From positions 90,975-154,974 of the forward strand of contig JAVJSD010000063.1 in NCBI GenBank assembly GCA_040219575.1: a stretch of 64,000 bases of DNA, in the 5' to 3' direction. This document shows positions 10,501-18,877 of the stretch, in pieces (position 1 is the stretch's first letter; each line of letters begins with the position of its first letter). A program made the position numbers and the translations under genes. Below the pieces are notes generated by a model. That model worked only from the letters and a program-made list of their open reading frames with translations. It ran no database searches and was not told the DNA's origin. The stretch comes from JAVJSD01 sp040219575. GTDB taxonomy: Bacteria > Planctomycetota > Planctomycetia > Pirellulales > Pirellulaceae.

Positions 10501-11607
10501 CAGCCCGTCGAGAACGATCAGTCCGTGGTTGGTCACGTCGCCGTCGGCGGTAAGATCGGCGACAAGCCCCCCGCTGGCCAGCACGTTGATTGTCTGTCCC
10601 ACGGCCACGTCGCCGCTGAGTGTGGCGAAACCGCGGACTTGAAAGCCGGCCGCGCCGATCGACGCCGGGCCAATGCTCAAGGACGTCGAGGTCAGGACGG
10701 GATCGACGCCGACCACAATCCCACCGTCGAAGTTAAAGGCGCCGCCGTTCATCGTGAACTCGCCCACGACGTCGATCGTCCCCGCGCCCTGCGTGAAGGT
10801 CTGGTTGATTCCGATTGCGAATTGGCCGCCCGCGCTCACCTGGAGATCGCCGTTGTTGATGATCAGACCGCCGCTGCGAAGCAACCGCGTGCGGTCGTTA
10901 ACGACCATCGTTCCGTCGTTCTGAATGACGTCGGCGAAGATATCCGGCAGTCCATTGTCGCTGATGAACTGACCGCCCGTCTCATTCAGCAGCGTCCCGT
11001 TGACATGCAATACGACGCTGCTGGTTCCATTCAACTGCTCCAGACGAAAGACGCCGGAGTTCGCCAGGTCGGCGTTGATGGTGAGAATGCCCGCCACGCC
11101 GCCGCCCGCCTGCAACGTGAGTTCGCCTTGATTCGAGAAGTTCGAGTTCAGGGACGAGATCCCTCGCACCAAAAACTGGCCGGCGTTGTCGACGGTTCCC
11201 GCGCCCGACCAGATGGAGCTGAACCAGTCGACGCCGCCCGCCACGATGTTCGAGGCGCCGTTGACGGTGAACGTCTTGTTCGCCGCCAAGAACGATCCGC
11301 CGGGAGAGTTCAGTGTAAAGCTGTCGAGGATGACGCCGTTGACGTCGAGCGTGACGGGCGCGGACGACGCAATCGTCACATCGTCGCCCGTGTCCGGCGC
11401 CAGGTCGCCCACCCAATTCTCTGCATCACTCCAGTTGAGGCCGTCTCCGCCGCCGTCCCAGACGACGCTCGCCAAGAGACTGCGATCCTCCAGAATCTCG
11501 AAACGTTCGGCCAGGCGCGTCCGCCGAGAAGGGGATTTGCGCCGCGAAACACGTTTGCCGCACTTGTCGCGAACGCCCGCCAATGCGAGCCACGAACGAA
11601 GATTCAT
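7546..11607 (-). CDS. Giant secreted RTX/Ig/PKD repeat protein
   Basis: I place the start at ATG 11607, after an AAGGG ribosome-binding site, giving 1353 residues. The N-terminus is basic and carries RFEILEDRSLLA, the planctomycete variant of the 'LEPR-LL' extracellular-protein signal. About residues 50-770 form beta-helix-like repeats rich in Gly, Asn and Ser, with duplicated blocks (FNFDGG...LSGD...QTVNV). A Calx-beta-like segment, two bacterial Ig-like domains (STPDLDSASDTGESDSDD type) and a PKD domain with HWGDGATS follow. About eight RTX nonapeptides (GGAGDDFLIGGRGDD and so on) bind calcium near the C-terminus, which ends LLELLDEWAN. Probably a surface adhesin. The upstream sigma/kinase pair may control it. 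Confidence 0.88.
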   Translation of the reverse strand: MNLRSWLALAGVRDKCGKRVSRRKSPSRRTRLAERFEILEDRSLLASVVWDGGGDGLNWSDAENWVGDLAPDTGDDVTIASSAPVTLDVNGVILDSFTLNSPGGSFLAANKTFTVNGASNIVAGGVDWFSSIWSGAGTVDNAGQFLVRGISSLNSNFSNQGELTLQAGGGVAGILTINADLANSGVFRLEQLNGTSSVVLHVNGTLLNETGGQFISDNGLPDIFADVIQNDGTMVVNDRTRLLRSGGLIINNGDLQVSAGGQFAIGINQTFTQGAGTIDVVGEFTMNGGAFNFDGGIVVGVDPVLTSTSLSIGPASIGAAGFQVRGFATLSGDVAVGQTINVLASGGLVADLTADGDVTNHGLIVLDGLGSSGASLNVTSGVLYNEGQLIVSDTSAGQRKISADVINNGVVQFNRSTQLSKSGGEFTNNSAVTIAAGADLTFGPGSVFTQAAGSLVIDGGLTMNGDEFNFDGGAVSGDAPLLIASALNLGASSTGAGEFDLRGSSTLSGDIAAAQTVNVSAGGGSFATVTAAGGFVNHGLLMLDSTSASAAALTLLTGSVQNEGTIAINAGAGGSRTVMADIDNHGLLQVHANTTFNKSGAVYVNQGAVDVESGRTLTVSNGEFTNMAPGQVTGGGTLRLLNSDLFGTGDVTADVTATNANSSVNPGMSAGALFVEGDYANATLNIELGGRQPGVDFDQLHVAGGAALSGPLNVSLIGGFTPRPGDVFQVMTFASRTGSFSSINGLDLGGGLFLRPVFSPTDLKLVVYSTASPVNIEPAGVAVSEDGGSATYSVVLSGSTAPSGDVVVTVSPDSQLDVSVSMLTFTAGNWSLPQTVVVSAVDDASVEGLHVGMVTHLSASSDATFDGAAVADVAAVVEDNDVPDSPTTPDLVSASDSGVSDGDDLTFENTPTFAGAAAPGGLVEVFDGVVSLGTTTADVSGLWSLTSSVLGDGVHSITATVTLFGQTSPASSALDIVVDTTIATPSTPDLDSASDTGESDSDDVTSDVTPTFHGAAEPGSLVTLWEGTTALGATVANASGDWTITSGELSEGVHSITASAEDAAGNISPLSGVLYITIATLPSVNHPPEIVSLSTNSPPEAAVFPGQTVTITAIFTDADGDDVHTAVIHWGDGATSAGVVNEHDGSISGGHSYQQGGVFEITVSVLDDDDSDSATTDAAVIGAGINNGVLQIVGTEGGDQIVVTRWGRNHLRVVANFLPWPWRSQIFEADQITSIYVTAGGGDDLVALTGGVHIPSILNGGAGDDFLIGGRGDDLVRGGAGRDRLFGMAGNDVLVGGDGDDYLAGGGGRDVLIGGLGRDWLLGGRGRDLLIGGATADDDNDQALLELLDEWAN

Positions 11608-11808
11608 CGGTTTTCCCTTGCGAAGGTAAGGCGGCGTTTGAGTGAGCAGGTATGCCGCTACCGGGAAACCGAAAACGATGCGGCCGACCGGACCCGAATT
11701 CTTGAAGAATCCGCCAATCGGCCCGGGATGCCCAACGCAATGCGTTGCGAGACAAGACGTTGTGAGACAAGACATTGCAGCCAGATCGTGGATGCGTCCC
11801 AAGATCGC

Positions 11809-14259
11809 CTAACGCGATTGCTCGGACATCTCTCGCACCACACGAAAGCCAATCTTGGCGGGAAGTCTGGGCACCTCGCCAGCGGGCGCGTAGTGTCGGG
11901 CCGCCGAACGGGTCTCGAAGTTGAGGCTGCCCCACCAGCCGCCGCGCAGGACCTTGAATTCGCCCGTCGGCGGACCGGCCGGATCGGCGACAGGCGATTG
12001 CTGGTAGTAGCTCTCCCCGAAGCGGTCGTGGCACCACTCGGCCGCGTTTCCGTACATGTCGAACAGACCAAAGGCGTTGGCCTGCTTCAAACCGACGGGA
12101 TGCGGCACCAAAGGATGCCCGGTGACCCAGCCGTACTGCTTCAGTCCGTTCTTGTCGTCGCCGAAACACCAACGATCGCCGCTGCCGGCGCGGCAGGCGT
12201 ATTCCCATTCGGCTTCCGTCGGCAGACGGTAGCGTTGCTGCTCCCTCTCGGAAAGCCAGTCGCAGAACGCCACGGCGTCGTCCCACGACACGCCCAGCAT
12301 CGGATGTCGCGGAATCATGTCCACCTTGGCGAAGCGGCGGCTGACGTCCATTCGGGGAATCCGCTTGCCGGAGAATTCGGAGTACTGTCCGACCGTGACC
12401 TCATGGACGCCGATCCAGTACGGTTTGCTGATCCTCACGCGGTGCCGAGGCTGTTCGCCGTGGACCTGCGATCGCCCGGAGTGTTGCTGCCGCATGACCC
12501 ATTCGCCTTCCTCCGGCGTGCTGCCCATCAGAAACTCGCCCGGCGGAATAAGCGCGAGCATCATGCCGAGCGAGTTTTCTTCGACCACCGGCACGCCCCG
12601 GTGATTCGCCCAGGCCAGCTGATGGCCGCGCGCTTGTTCGGCCGAAAACGGAAACTGAGGGGGAGTCGGTTCTGGCCCAGCGATCCGCGGTTGGGACGGT
12701 TCCCTCGGCGTTGCGATTTGCGGCGCCTTCTCGGTCTTCGTTTCGGCGATCGGCTGTCTGTCTGGCGGCGAAGGCGTCCTGGCCGACTTGATCGAAGGCG
12801 GCTCGATTTCGAAGCGGTCTGCTATGTCGACCAAAGCAGACGCCTCGGTCGGAGCCTGTCTTGCATGCTCGCCGCGCCACAAGCTGCCGGCCAACAGCAA
12901 CAAGCCGATGCCGAAAGCTACCACGGCCAAGACGGTCTTGGTGGGAAGCCGTCGCGGGCTGCGCGGCCTTGCCGAAACGTCCACTAAGGTGCCGCCGTCG
13001 CGCAGCGAAATGGTTCCGGCGCCCTCCTCGCGACAACCGACAAGCAAGGCAAGCTGTTGACGCGGCTCCACGTCTTCCATGCAGCGCGACAGTTCCGCCT
13101 CGACTTGCTCGACAACTTCCGCCATGGTGCTCGGCCGATCGTCGGGCGCCTTCGCCACCAATTGGGAGAACAAGCACTGCAGCGATGGGGACGCTCCACG
13201 CACGCGGGACGCGAGTTCCGGAATCGGAAGCTCGCGGTGCGCCAACAACCGGTCGACGATCGACGCTCCTTCGTAGGTTGGACGACCGGTAAGTAGGTAA
13301 TAGAGCGTGCAACCTAGCGAATAGATGTCGCAACGAACGCCCGCCTCACGCGGAGCGCTGGCCTGCTCGGGGCTCATGAAGTCGATGGTTCCCAGACAGC
13401 CGCTTTCGGGAGTCAGGGAGTCGACCGACGACGTCTCGGATTCCAGCCGCGCCAAGCCAAGATCGAGCACGCGAATCGTACCCGACGTGTCGAGCAACAG
13501 GTTGCCCGGTTTCACGTCACGATGGATCACACCTTGCCGGTGCGCGTAATCCAGTCCTTGCGCCGCCTGACGAATGCACTCCAGCGCCAAAGCGGGCGGC
13601 AGCGGACCGCGCCGCTTGACCAACGTGCCAAGATCCTCCCCCTCGGCGAATTCCATTACCAGGAACATCGCCCCCGCGTGTTCTCCCGCATCGTAAGCGG
13701 TGATGATGTTTGGGTGCGACAACCGGCCGGCGAATCGTACTTCCTGCTTGAACCGTTCGACCGTTTCGCCCGAACATCGTCCACGCGGCGCGAGCAGCTT
13801 GAGGGCCACGGTGCGGTCCATGGCGCGATGCCGGGCCCGATACACCTCGCCCATTCCGCCTGCGCCGATGACTTCCAACAACTCGTAGTCGCGAACCGTA
13901 TCGCCGGCCCGCAGCGACGCCGGAGCACGTTCCCAACGGCGTTGTGGAGCATGCGACGGATCGTGGTCGAACGACTGAAATACGCGGGCGACGGTCGCCG
14001 CATGCGCGGCGAGACGTTTTGCGTAGTCCTCACGGTGCGGAAACTGTCCGATCGCGCGGCGGTGCTCCAGTTCGATTTCCAGCAGCAGGCCGACGAGGAT
14101 TGCCTGCTCCTCGAGCGGCGCCTGAGCCACGTACCGTTCGATGAGCGGCTGTTCGCCGGAGCGCAGGCGGTGTTCGAAGTCGTCGCAAATCACGTCGCGG
14201 CGCTCCATCGCCGATAACGCGTCGATGCGCGGATCGCTATCGCTCTTGATGGCGCTCAT
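11809..14259 (-). CDS. Ser/Thr protein kinase with C-terminal SUMF1-like domain
   Basis: This 816-residue protein has a helical N-terminus (about 20-95) and then a Hanks-type kinase domain. The kinase has a glycine loop GAGGMGEVY (132-140), Lys154 in VALKLL, HRDVKPGN (246-253), DLG in place of DFG (266-268), and MSPEQA. One membrane segment follows (about 440-465), then a proline-rich linker and a formylglycine-generating-enzyme-like (SUMF1) domain outside the cell. That domain contains PPGEFLMGS, EVTVGQYSEF, RLPTEAEWEYACRAG and GNAAEWCHDRFG. Its first 23 bases overlap the end of the sigma-factor gene, so the two are coupled. The SUMF1 domain may be a ligand sensor rather than an enzyme; this is inferred. 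Confidence 0.9.
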   Translation of the reverse strand: MSAIKSDSDPRIDALSAMERRDVICDDFEHRLRSGEQPLIERYVAQAPLEEQAILVGLLLEIELEHRRAIGQFPHREDYAKRLAAHAATVARVFQSFDHDPSHAPQRRWERAPASLRAGDTVRDYELLEVIGAGGMGEVYRARHRAMDRTVALKLLAPRGRCSGETVERFKQEVRFAGRLSHPNIITAYDAGEHAGAMFLVMEFAEGEDLGTLVKRRGPLPPALALECIRQAAQGLDYAHRQGVIHRDVKPGNLLLDTSGTIRVLDLGLARLESETSSVDSLTPESGCLGTIDFMSPEQASAPREAGVRCDIYSLGCTLYYLLTGRPTYEGASIVDRLLAHRELPIPELASRVRGASPSLQCLFSQLVAKAPDDRPSTMAEVVEQVEAELSRCMEDVEPRQQLALLVGCREEGAGTISLRDGGTLVDVSARPRSPRRLPTKTVLAVVAFGIGLLLLAGSLWRGEHARQAPTEASALVDIADRFEIEPPSIKSARTPSPPDRQPIAETKTEKAPQIATPREPSQPRIAGPEPTPPQFPFSAEQARGHQLAWANHRGVPVVEENSLGMMLALIPPGEFLMGSTPEEGEWVMRQQHSGRSQVHGEQPRHRVRISKPYWIGVHEVTVGQYSEFSGKRIPRMDVSRRFAKVDMIPRHPMLGVSWDDAVAFCDWLSEREQQRYRLPTEAEWEYACRAGSGDRWCFGDDKNGLKQYGWVTGHPLVPHPVGLKQANAFGLFDMYGNAAEWCHDRFGESYYQQSPVADPAGPPTGEFKVLRGGWWGSLNFETRSAARHYAPAGEVPRLPAKIGFRVVREMSEQSR

Positions 14260-14860
14260 GAGAGACGACCTTCCGCCAGGTTGCCCGGATCAAATCCAGC
14301 TTCCGTCGCACGCTCCGCGCGGTGATGCCGACCTCCCGCGCAATTTCTTCCGTCGAATACCCCTCCAGGCGACGCACCGCGATGTTGCGCAGCGTATCGT
14401 CGCGCAGGGATTGCAGGCACGCTTGATACCGTTCGTCGACGTCGGCCAGGAACTCGGGAGTCGGTTGTTGGCAGGCGATCTGGTCGATGCCCATGTCCGC
14501 GGAAGCGGGACCGAACACCGATTCGCCTCGCACTTCACCGCCGCCTCGCTTCTGCGCCATCGCGCTTCGAATGCGATCGACGGCTTTCTGCCGAGCCATC
14601 ACGATCAACAACCGCCACAGGCCCTCCCGATCCGCGACCTCGTCGAAACCGCCGCGGGCGGCCCGACGACAGAGACTGTCGAAGGCGCTCAGGGCGACGT
14701 CTTCTTCATCCGCGATCCGGCGGGGAGCGCCGCCCAAACGTTTGCGCGCCACCTGCACCAGTTGCTCGAAATACCGCTCCCACAGCCGCCGCGCCGCCTC
14801 TTCGTCTCCCGACTGCAGGTCCTGCAGCCACTGCGTGACGGAATGCTGGGCGACGTGCAA
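14237..14860 (-). CDS. ECF-type RNA polymerase sigma factor (planctomycete kinase-linked type)
   Basis: The product has region 2 features (VTQWLQDLQSGDEEAARRLWERY, RRIADEEDVALSAFDSLC) and a region 4 helix-turn-helix (RLEGYSTEEIAREVGITARSVRRKLDLI). It lacks an obvious anti-sigma partner. I favour a TTG start at 14860, preceded by AGGA at suitable spacing, giving 207 residues. The frame stays open upstream to 15085, but that part looks unlike the family. The end of the gene overlaps the kinase start by 23 bases, fitting the known planctomycete arrangement in which a Ser/Thr kinase replaces a classical anti-sigma factor. Confidence 0.88.
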   Translation of the reverse strand: MHVAQHSVTQWLQDLQSGDEEAARRLWERYFEQLVQVARKRLGGAPRRIADEEDVALSAFDSLCRRAARGGFDEVADREGLWRLLIVMARQKAVDRIRSAMAQKRGGGEVRGESVFGPASADMGIDQIACQQPTPEFLADVDERYQACLQSLRDDTLRNIAVRRLEGYSTEEIAREVGITARSVRRKLDLIRATWRKVVSHERHQER

Positions 14861-15088
14861 GGTTTTGTTCCTGATGAGGAGGAAAAAATGGCCTTCGCTA
14901 TCATAATCGACATGGTCCTTTGGCGGGATACAAATCCCTTCCGCTGAGTGGATGTTAGTCACCCTCGGGCGGATTCCAAGCCGATTTGGCCGCAATCCAA
15001 CCAAAGGCCGCCAGAGATGCCGGCCCTTACGGCTCGTTCGAACCCGATTCCGGCGACCCGGGCAGGAGTGATTTGGCCCTTGCATGCG

Positions 15089-16447
15089 TCAAGGCTCTAC
15101 GTGCAGCGAAGTGTAATCCACGAGCGGCACAACCTTGCCGTCCGCATCGCGATACAGCGAGACTCGCTGCAGGATGTCGGCGAGGTGCCGCACGCGCAAC
15201 GTCTTTCCGGCGGCAAGTTCGACCTCGAACGGACGGGGCTCTTCGGACAAGCTTCTTCCAGTCAACCGCACCACTTGACTCGTTAGCGCGTCGATCGGTA
15301 GTCGCGTCTCACCCACGCGCAAGCTGACTAATGCGCCGTCTTCCGCGGCCAGGGCGTGAATGTGAATCGGCAATAGCGATTCGTCGGATGCGTTCGCGCG
15401 GCTGTCCGTGTGAAGCCAAAGATCGCCGACCGTCCCGCCTTCCGTCGCGACCGCCAGCGACAGTCTCTTGAAGCCTATGGCCGAGAGTTGTTCAAGCGTC
15501 AAGTCGAGGTCTTCAGCGGCGATGTCTTGATCGGCGCGAATCTCGACCACGGTTTCTGCGACGGGAACTTGGTGCTGCTCGCCGAAGACCGCTGCCCGCT
15601 CGGCCAGTTGACTGGCGTCCGCAAGGTCACCCCCTTGATACAGGATTGGCGCGCCTGGCGTTGGTCTGATCCAGACAACAAACCGAGGGAAGGAGTCCCG
15701 GTTTCGAGGAAATGCGGTCTCGACGCGAGGTAGAGCGACATCTCTTCCCGGCGACTGCTCTGACCTGCGTGCTTGCCAAGATCCATCGGGTTGCAGAGTC
15801 GTGCTGACTTCCCGAATCGGGAGACGAAACCTGGCAATCTGCCATTTTCCGTCTCGCCAAACGGCGGTGAACTCGACCATTCCGGCAAACAACTCTGCTC
15901 CCTGAAACCACACCTTGCCCTGGAGATGCTGGTCACGCAATTCCGCTTCCACCTTCCGAATGCCGGACGTCTGAAGATAAGACGCCTTCCCATGCTTCTG
16001 CTGCAGTTGCTTGGACGACAGCGCCCACGCAACCAGGTCGACCGGTTTGGGGAATCCAGGCGCCAGAAATTGGAATTCCTCGCGGAGGGCCTCCGGTTCA
16101 CCGGCGTAGACTTTCTCGGATTCGGGGAATTCACAAAGCAACAAGAGGGTCAGCGGTTGGTTGTCGTGATCCGTAAGGGAAGGCGCCATGCCGCTATGCG
16201 TAATCACCGAGAGCTGATCGAGGGGAATGCCTGCCGACGCCGCAAGTTCCTCCTCGAGGTTGCCGCGAAACTTTGTGAGTGCTGTTTCCGCTTCAGGCGA
16301 GAGCTTCGCTTTCGGACCGCCGCCGGCATCGGCGGGCGACGTCGGAGGCGCTGATGGCGCCTGACCATCGGGTGAGACTTCACTTTGGCAGGAAACAAAC
16401 GCCAGCAAGGCGCAGGAGCAAAAGACGACGCACGAAGTTCGGTGCAT
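15089..16447 (-). CDS. Large hypothetical lipoprotein downstream of tssM
   Basis: With the ATG at 16447 (GGAAG upstream) the 452-residue product starts MHRTSCVVFCSCALLAFVSC. This is a lipoprotein signal with a cleavable Cys at the end of LAFVSC. A Pro/Ser/Ala-rich linker (SPDGQAPSAPPTSPADAGGG) precedes two alpha/beta-looking segments of about 200 residues. No known enzymatic motif was recognised. It lies 232 bases after tssM on the same strand. It is much larger than a typical TssJ lipoprotein, so it should not be called TssJ. A role in the same envelope machine is possible but unproven. Confidence 0.7.
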   Translation of the reverse strand: MHRTSCVVFCSCALLAFVSCQSEVSPDGQAPSAPPTSPADAGGGPKAKLSPEAETALTKFRGNLEEELAASAGIPLDQLSVITHSGMAPSLTDHDNQPLTLLLLCEFPESEKVYAGEPEALREEFQFLAPGFPKPVDLVAWALSSKQLQQKHGKASYLQTSGIRKVEAELRDQHLQGKVWFQGAELFAGMVEFTAVWRDGKWQIARFRLPIREVSTTLQPDGSWQARRSEQSPGRDVALPRVETAFPRNRDSFPRFVVWIRPTPGAPILYQGGDLADASQLAERAAVFGEQHQVPVAETVVEIRADQDIAAEDLDLTLEQLSAIGFKRLSLAVATEGGTVGDLWLHTDSRANASDESLLPIHIHALAAEDGALVSLRVGETRLPIDALTSQVVRLTGRSLSEEPRPFEVELAAGKTLRVRHLADILQRVSLYRDADGKVVPLVDYTSLHVEP

Positions 16448-16679
16448 GACGCTTCCGTTGATTCGAGAGTTGCCGTACGGTGACCGCACTTTCGCGCAAG
16501 CCGGAGACGACGTTGGCTCTGTCGCGGCAAAGCCGGGACTCAGGTCAAGACTATCCTAGCAGCCCATGGCGACTGCGGGGCGATTTGAGACGCTGACCGA
16601 CGCGGCGCCAGGGCCGTCAACGCGGGTGATGGAAGGCGCCGCACCAATGACGGACGCATGCTCCATGGGGCGACACGCC

Positions 16680-18164
16680 CTACCACGAAAACCTCGCCAT
16701 CACCATGGCGATCAGGCCGACGACCGCCAGGCCGCCCACACAGACGGCCGCGTAGGAAAGAACTCGCTGGCGGCGATTGGCTCGCACCGCATGGTCGCTC
16801 CATTCGACCGATTCCTGTTCGTCGAGCAGTCGTGCGAAGACTCCCTCGATAAACGCCTGTCGGCCCGGGCCATCGCCCGTGGCGGCGAAAAAGCAACCGC
16901 TGAAAGCGACCGGCGGATCGCCCGGGCGCAACTGCCGGTCGCAGCCGAAACCCTGCACCAGGAGCGTCGTCAGGCGCTCGCGGAATTCGTAACGAATGTG
17001 TGAAAGCAATTCGTAAAGGTGGGTATTGCCCGGGTGGCTCAAGGCGTCGGCCTCGCGGAACAGGCTGTAGACGCAGTCCTCGAATACACCGACCAGGTGA
17101 CTGCAGAAGGCGGTCATCTCCGCCGCGCCGGACGGACAGCGCACGTCGAAAGGCTGCCCGAAAATACGTGAATTCCAATGATCGTCGGCGCGGCGACGGA
17201 TGACCTCGCGAAAGCCCTGCTCCCGCTCGAGATCGACGAACAAGGCGGTGACGGGACAGCGCAGCTGGAATTCTCCCATGACGGCGGTCAGGTCGGCGCG
17301 GATCGATCGGGTCAGGGCCTCGACATTCTGCGGCGCGTCGCGGAGGGCCGAAAACGGCAGCAGGCTGACCACGCCGTTGATGGGGCAGAAGGGGCGCCGC
17401 GAGCGGCGCAGCAACTGGCACACGTAGCGGAGTCGCTCGACTTGCCGCACGTGTTCGCCGTGCGGCAGCGCCGCACTTTCCACATCACCCGCCGCGCTGG
17501 CGTCGCCTGCCGCTTCGCCGTTGTGTTTCTCGATCCGGGCGGCGACGGAGCTCGAGCAACCAACGTCGCCGCAAAAAATGTAGATGCCATCGGGGTTGGC
17601 GTACCAGTGCAGCGGCGCCGGGCCTTCCGGCGTCTCCCGCACGCGAAACCCCGCCGCCGCGGAGGCGACGATCGCTTTCTCACGCTGCGGTTGGGTCGAC
17701 CCCAACACCAGCAGGACGGGGATCGAATCGATCGACAACCCGTTGTCGGCCAGCGCCTGAAGCCCCGCCTTCCAGGCATAGTCGATGTCGGAATAGGGCG
17801 CCGCGTCGCCCTCGGTCCACAAACGGACGGCGCGATAGACGACCAGCGGAATAGCGATCACCAGGCCGGCGATCACGGCGATTCTCGGCCACGACATCCA
17901 ATGCTGCCAGGGAACGTGAATCGGATCGATCGTGAACGCCGCCCAGACCACGGCCACCAGCGTCACGAGAAACACCGCCGTCAACAAGGAAATCTTCGCA
18001 CCCAGACTGGTGGGCTTGGGAATCCGGTTCCAGATCCGGCGCAGAAACTGTTTCGATTTGGAGAAGAAGCCCTGGGCCTGCCGCGATACCTGTTCGGGTG
18101 GGATCGGCGACTGGGGAATCTGCGGCTGAGGAACCGGGGGCAGATTCGGAAGCTGCGTAGACAT
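16680..18164 (-). CDS. tssM: TssM/IcmF-like T6SS membrane protein, short form
   Basis: From ATG 18164 (AAGGA upstream) the protein has 494 residues. A Pro/Gln-rich N-terminus precedes two membrane segments (about 58-79 and 94-112). Then comes the IcmF N-terminal pattern PYSDIDYAWKAGLQAL and IPVLLVLGSTQPQREKAI (149-166). Full-length TssM has a P-loop at this point; here no G-x-G-K-T/S is present. A third membrane segment occupies the last 28 residues. The roughly 600-residue periplasmic domain of ordinary TssM is absent. It should join TssL in the inner-membrane platform. It is the third gene of tssK-tssL-tssM. Confidence 0.8.
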   Translation of the reverse strand: MSTQLPNLPPVPQPQIPQSPIPPEQVSRQAQGFFSKSKQFLRRIWNRIPKPTSLGAKISLLTAVFLVTLVAVVWAAFTIDPIHVPWQHWMSWPRIAVIAGLVIAIPLVVYRAVRLWTEGDAAPYSDIDYAWKAGLQALADNGLSIDSIPVLLVLGSTQPQREKAIVASAAAGFRVRETPEGPAPLHWYANPDGIYIFCGDVGCSSSVAARIEKHNGEAAGDASAAGDVESAALPHGEHVRQVERLRYVCQLLRRSRRPFCPINGVVSLLPFSALRDAPQNVEALTRSIRADLTAVMGEFQLRCPVTALFVDLEREQGFREVIRRRADDHWNSRIFGQPFDVRCPSGAAEMTAFCSHLVGVFEDCVYSLFREADALSHPGNTHLYELLSHIRYEFRERLTTLLVQGFGCDRQLRPGDPPVAFSGCFFAATGDGPGRQAFIEGVFARLLDEQESVEWSDHAVRANRRQRVLSYAAVCVGGLAVVGLIAMVMARFSW

Positions 18165-18226
18165 CGGCGGTTTTCCTTCGTCGCGGTGATTTCGTCCCTG
18201 ATGGCGGCTCACCCGCCAGGTGCGGC

Positions 18227-18877
18227 TTACGGAAACGACCAGCCGAACAACAACACAAACACGACCAGCGACACCGTCACCATGGAAAGCGCCCAAAAGC
18301 ACGACCAGACCAGCATCGTCGCGGCGCGCAACGGCGGCGCGCCGGCGAATTCGCGCTGCGGCGCGGGCAGCGCGTCGCGGCCCTGCCCGACTTCGATCGC
18401 CAGCGACGTTTGCTTCGCCCAGCCTTCGAGCGTCAACGGCAGCCCCCGAGCGCGAAGCAACTGCTCGGAAGCTTTCTGGTTGCGGTACAGTCCGCGGAAG
18501 CCCAACACAACACAGACGTAATACACTTCGAGCGCGTCGCGGTGCTCGAGGGCGGCCGCTTCGCGCCCCCACACGAAGAACTGCTCAAAGCACAGACGAG
18601 TGTTGAACAACTCCACCTCCAACACGTTGTTGCTCCACCAGTCGCGATCGCTCCAGGGCGTCTCGACCAGCATTTCGTCGATCCACGAAACGAGCGCGTA
18701 TTTGGCCAACTGCCACGAGCGTCCTTCGCCGACGACCGCCCCGCCCCGTTCCAGCAGCGAAACAATCGCCGCCCGCTGCTGCTCGACATCGACCGGCTTG
18801 TCGTCCCGAATCCGGTCGAGCAGACCGACAACGTAGGCGATGACGGGATCGACGGCGCGGGCGAACTCTGGCGTCAT
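18227..18877 (-). CDS. tssL: TssL/DotU T6SS inner-membrane protein
   Basis: The 216-residue protein has the DotU helical bundle. It includes LAKYALVSWIDEMLV, then FNTRLCFEQFFVWGRE, EVYYVCVVLGFRGLY, and a single C-terminal membrane anchor (LVWSCFWALSMVTVSLVVFVLLF). That layout, cytoplasmic domain first and tail anchor last, is diagnostic of TssL. No OmpA-like peptidoglycan-binding extension is present. The start ATG at 18877 overlaps the tssK stop by four bases (ATGA), so translation is coupled. With TssM it forms the base to which the TssK baseplate docks. Confidence 0.92.
   Translation of the reverse strand: MTPEFARAVDPVIAYVVGLLDRIRDDKPVDVEQQRAAIVSLLERGGAVVGEGRSWQLAKYALVSWIDEMLVETPWSDRDWWSNNVLEVELFNTRLCFEQFFVWGREAAALEHRDALEVYYVCVVLGFRGLYRNQKASEQLLRARGLPLTLEGWAKQTSLAIEVGQGRDALPAPQREFAGAPPLRAATMLVWSCFWALSMVTVSLVVFVLLFGWSFP

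Noticed and set aside
9040..12987. Plus-strand open frame of 1315 codons antisense to the RTX protein and kinase
   Set aside because: It runs across the intergenic gap, has no domain, and its composition mirrors the GC-rich coding strand opposite. It is an expected shadow.
15089..16447. Calling the lipoprotein TssJ
   Set aside because: It is about three times the TssJ length and no TssJ fold signature was visible.
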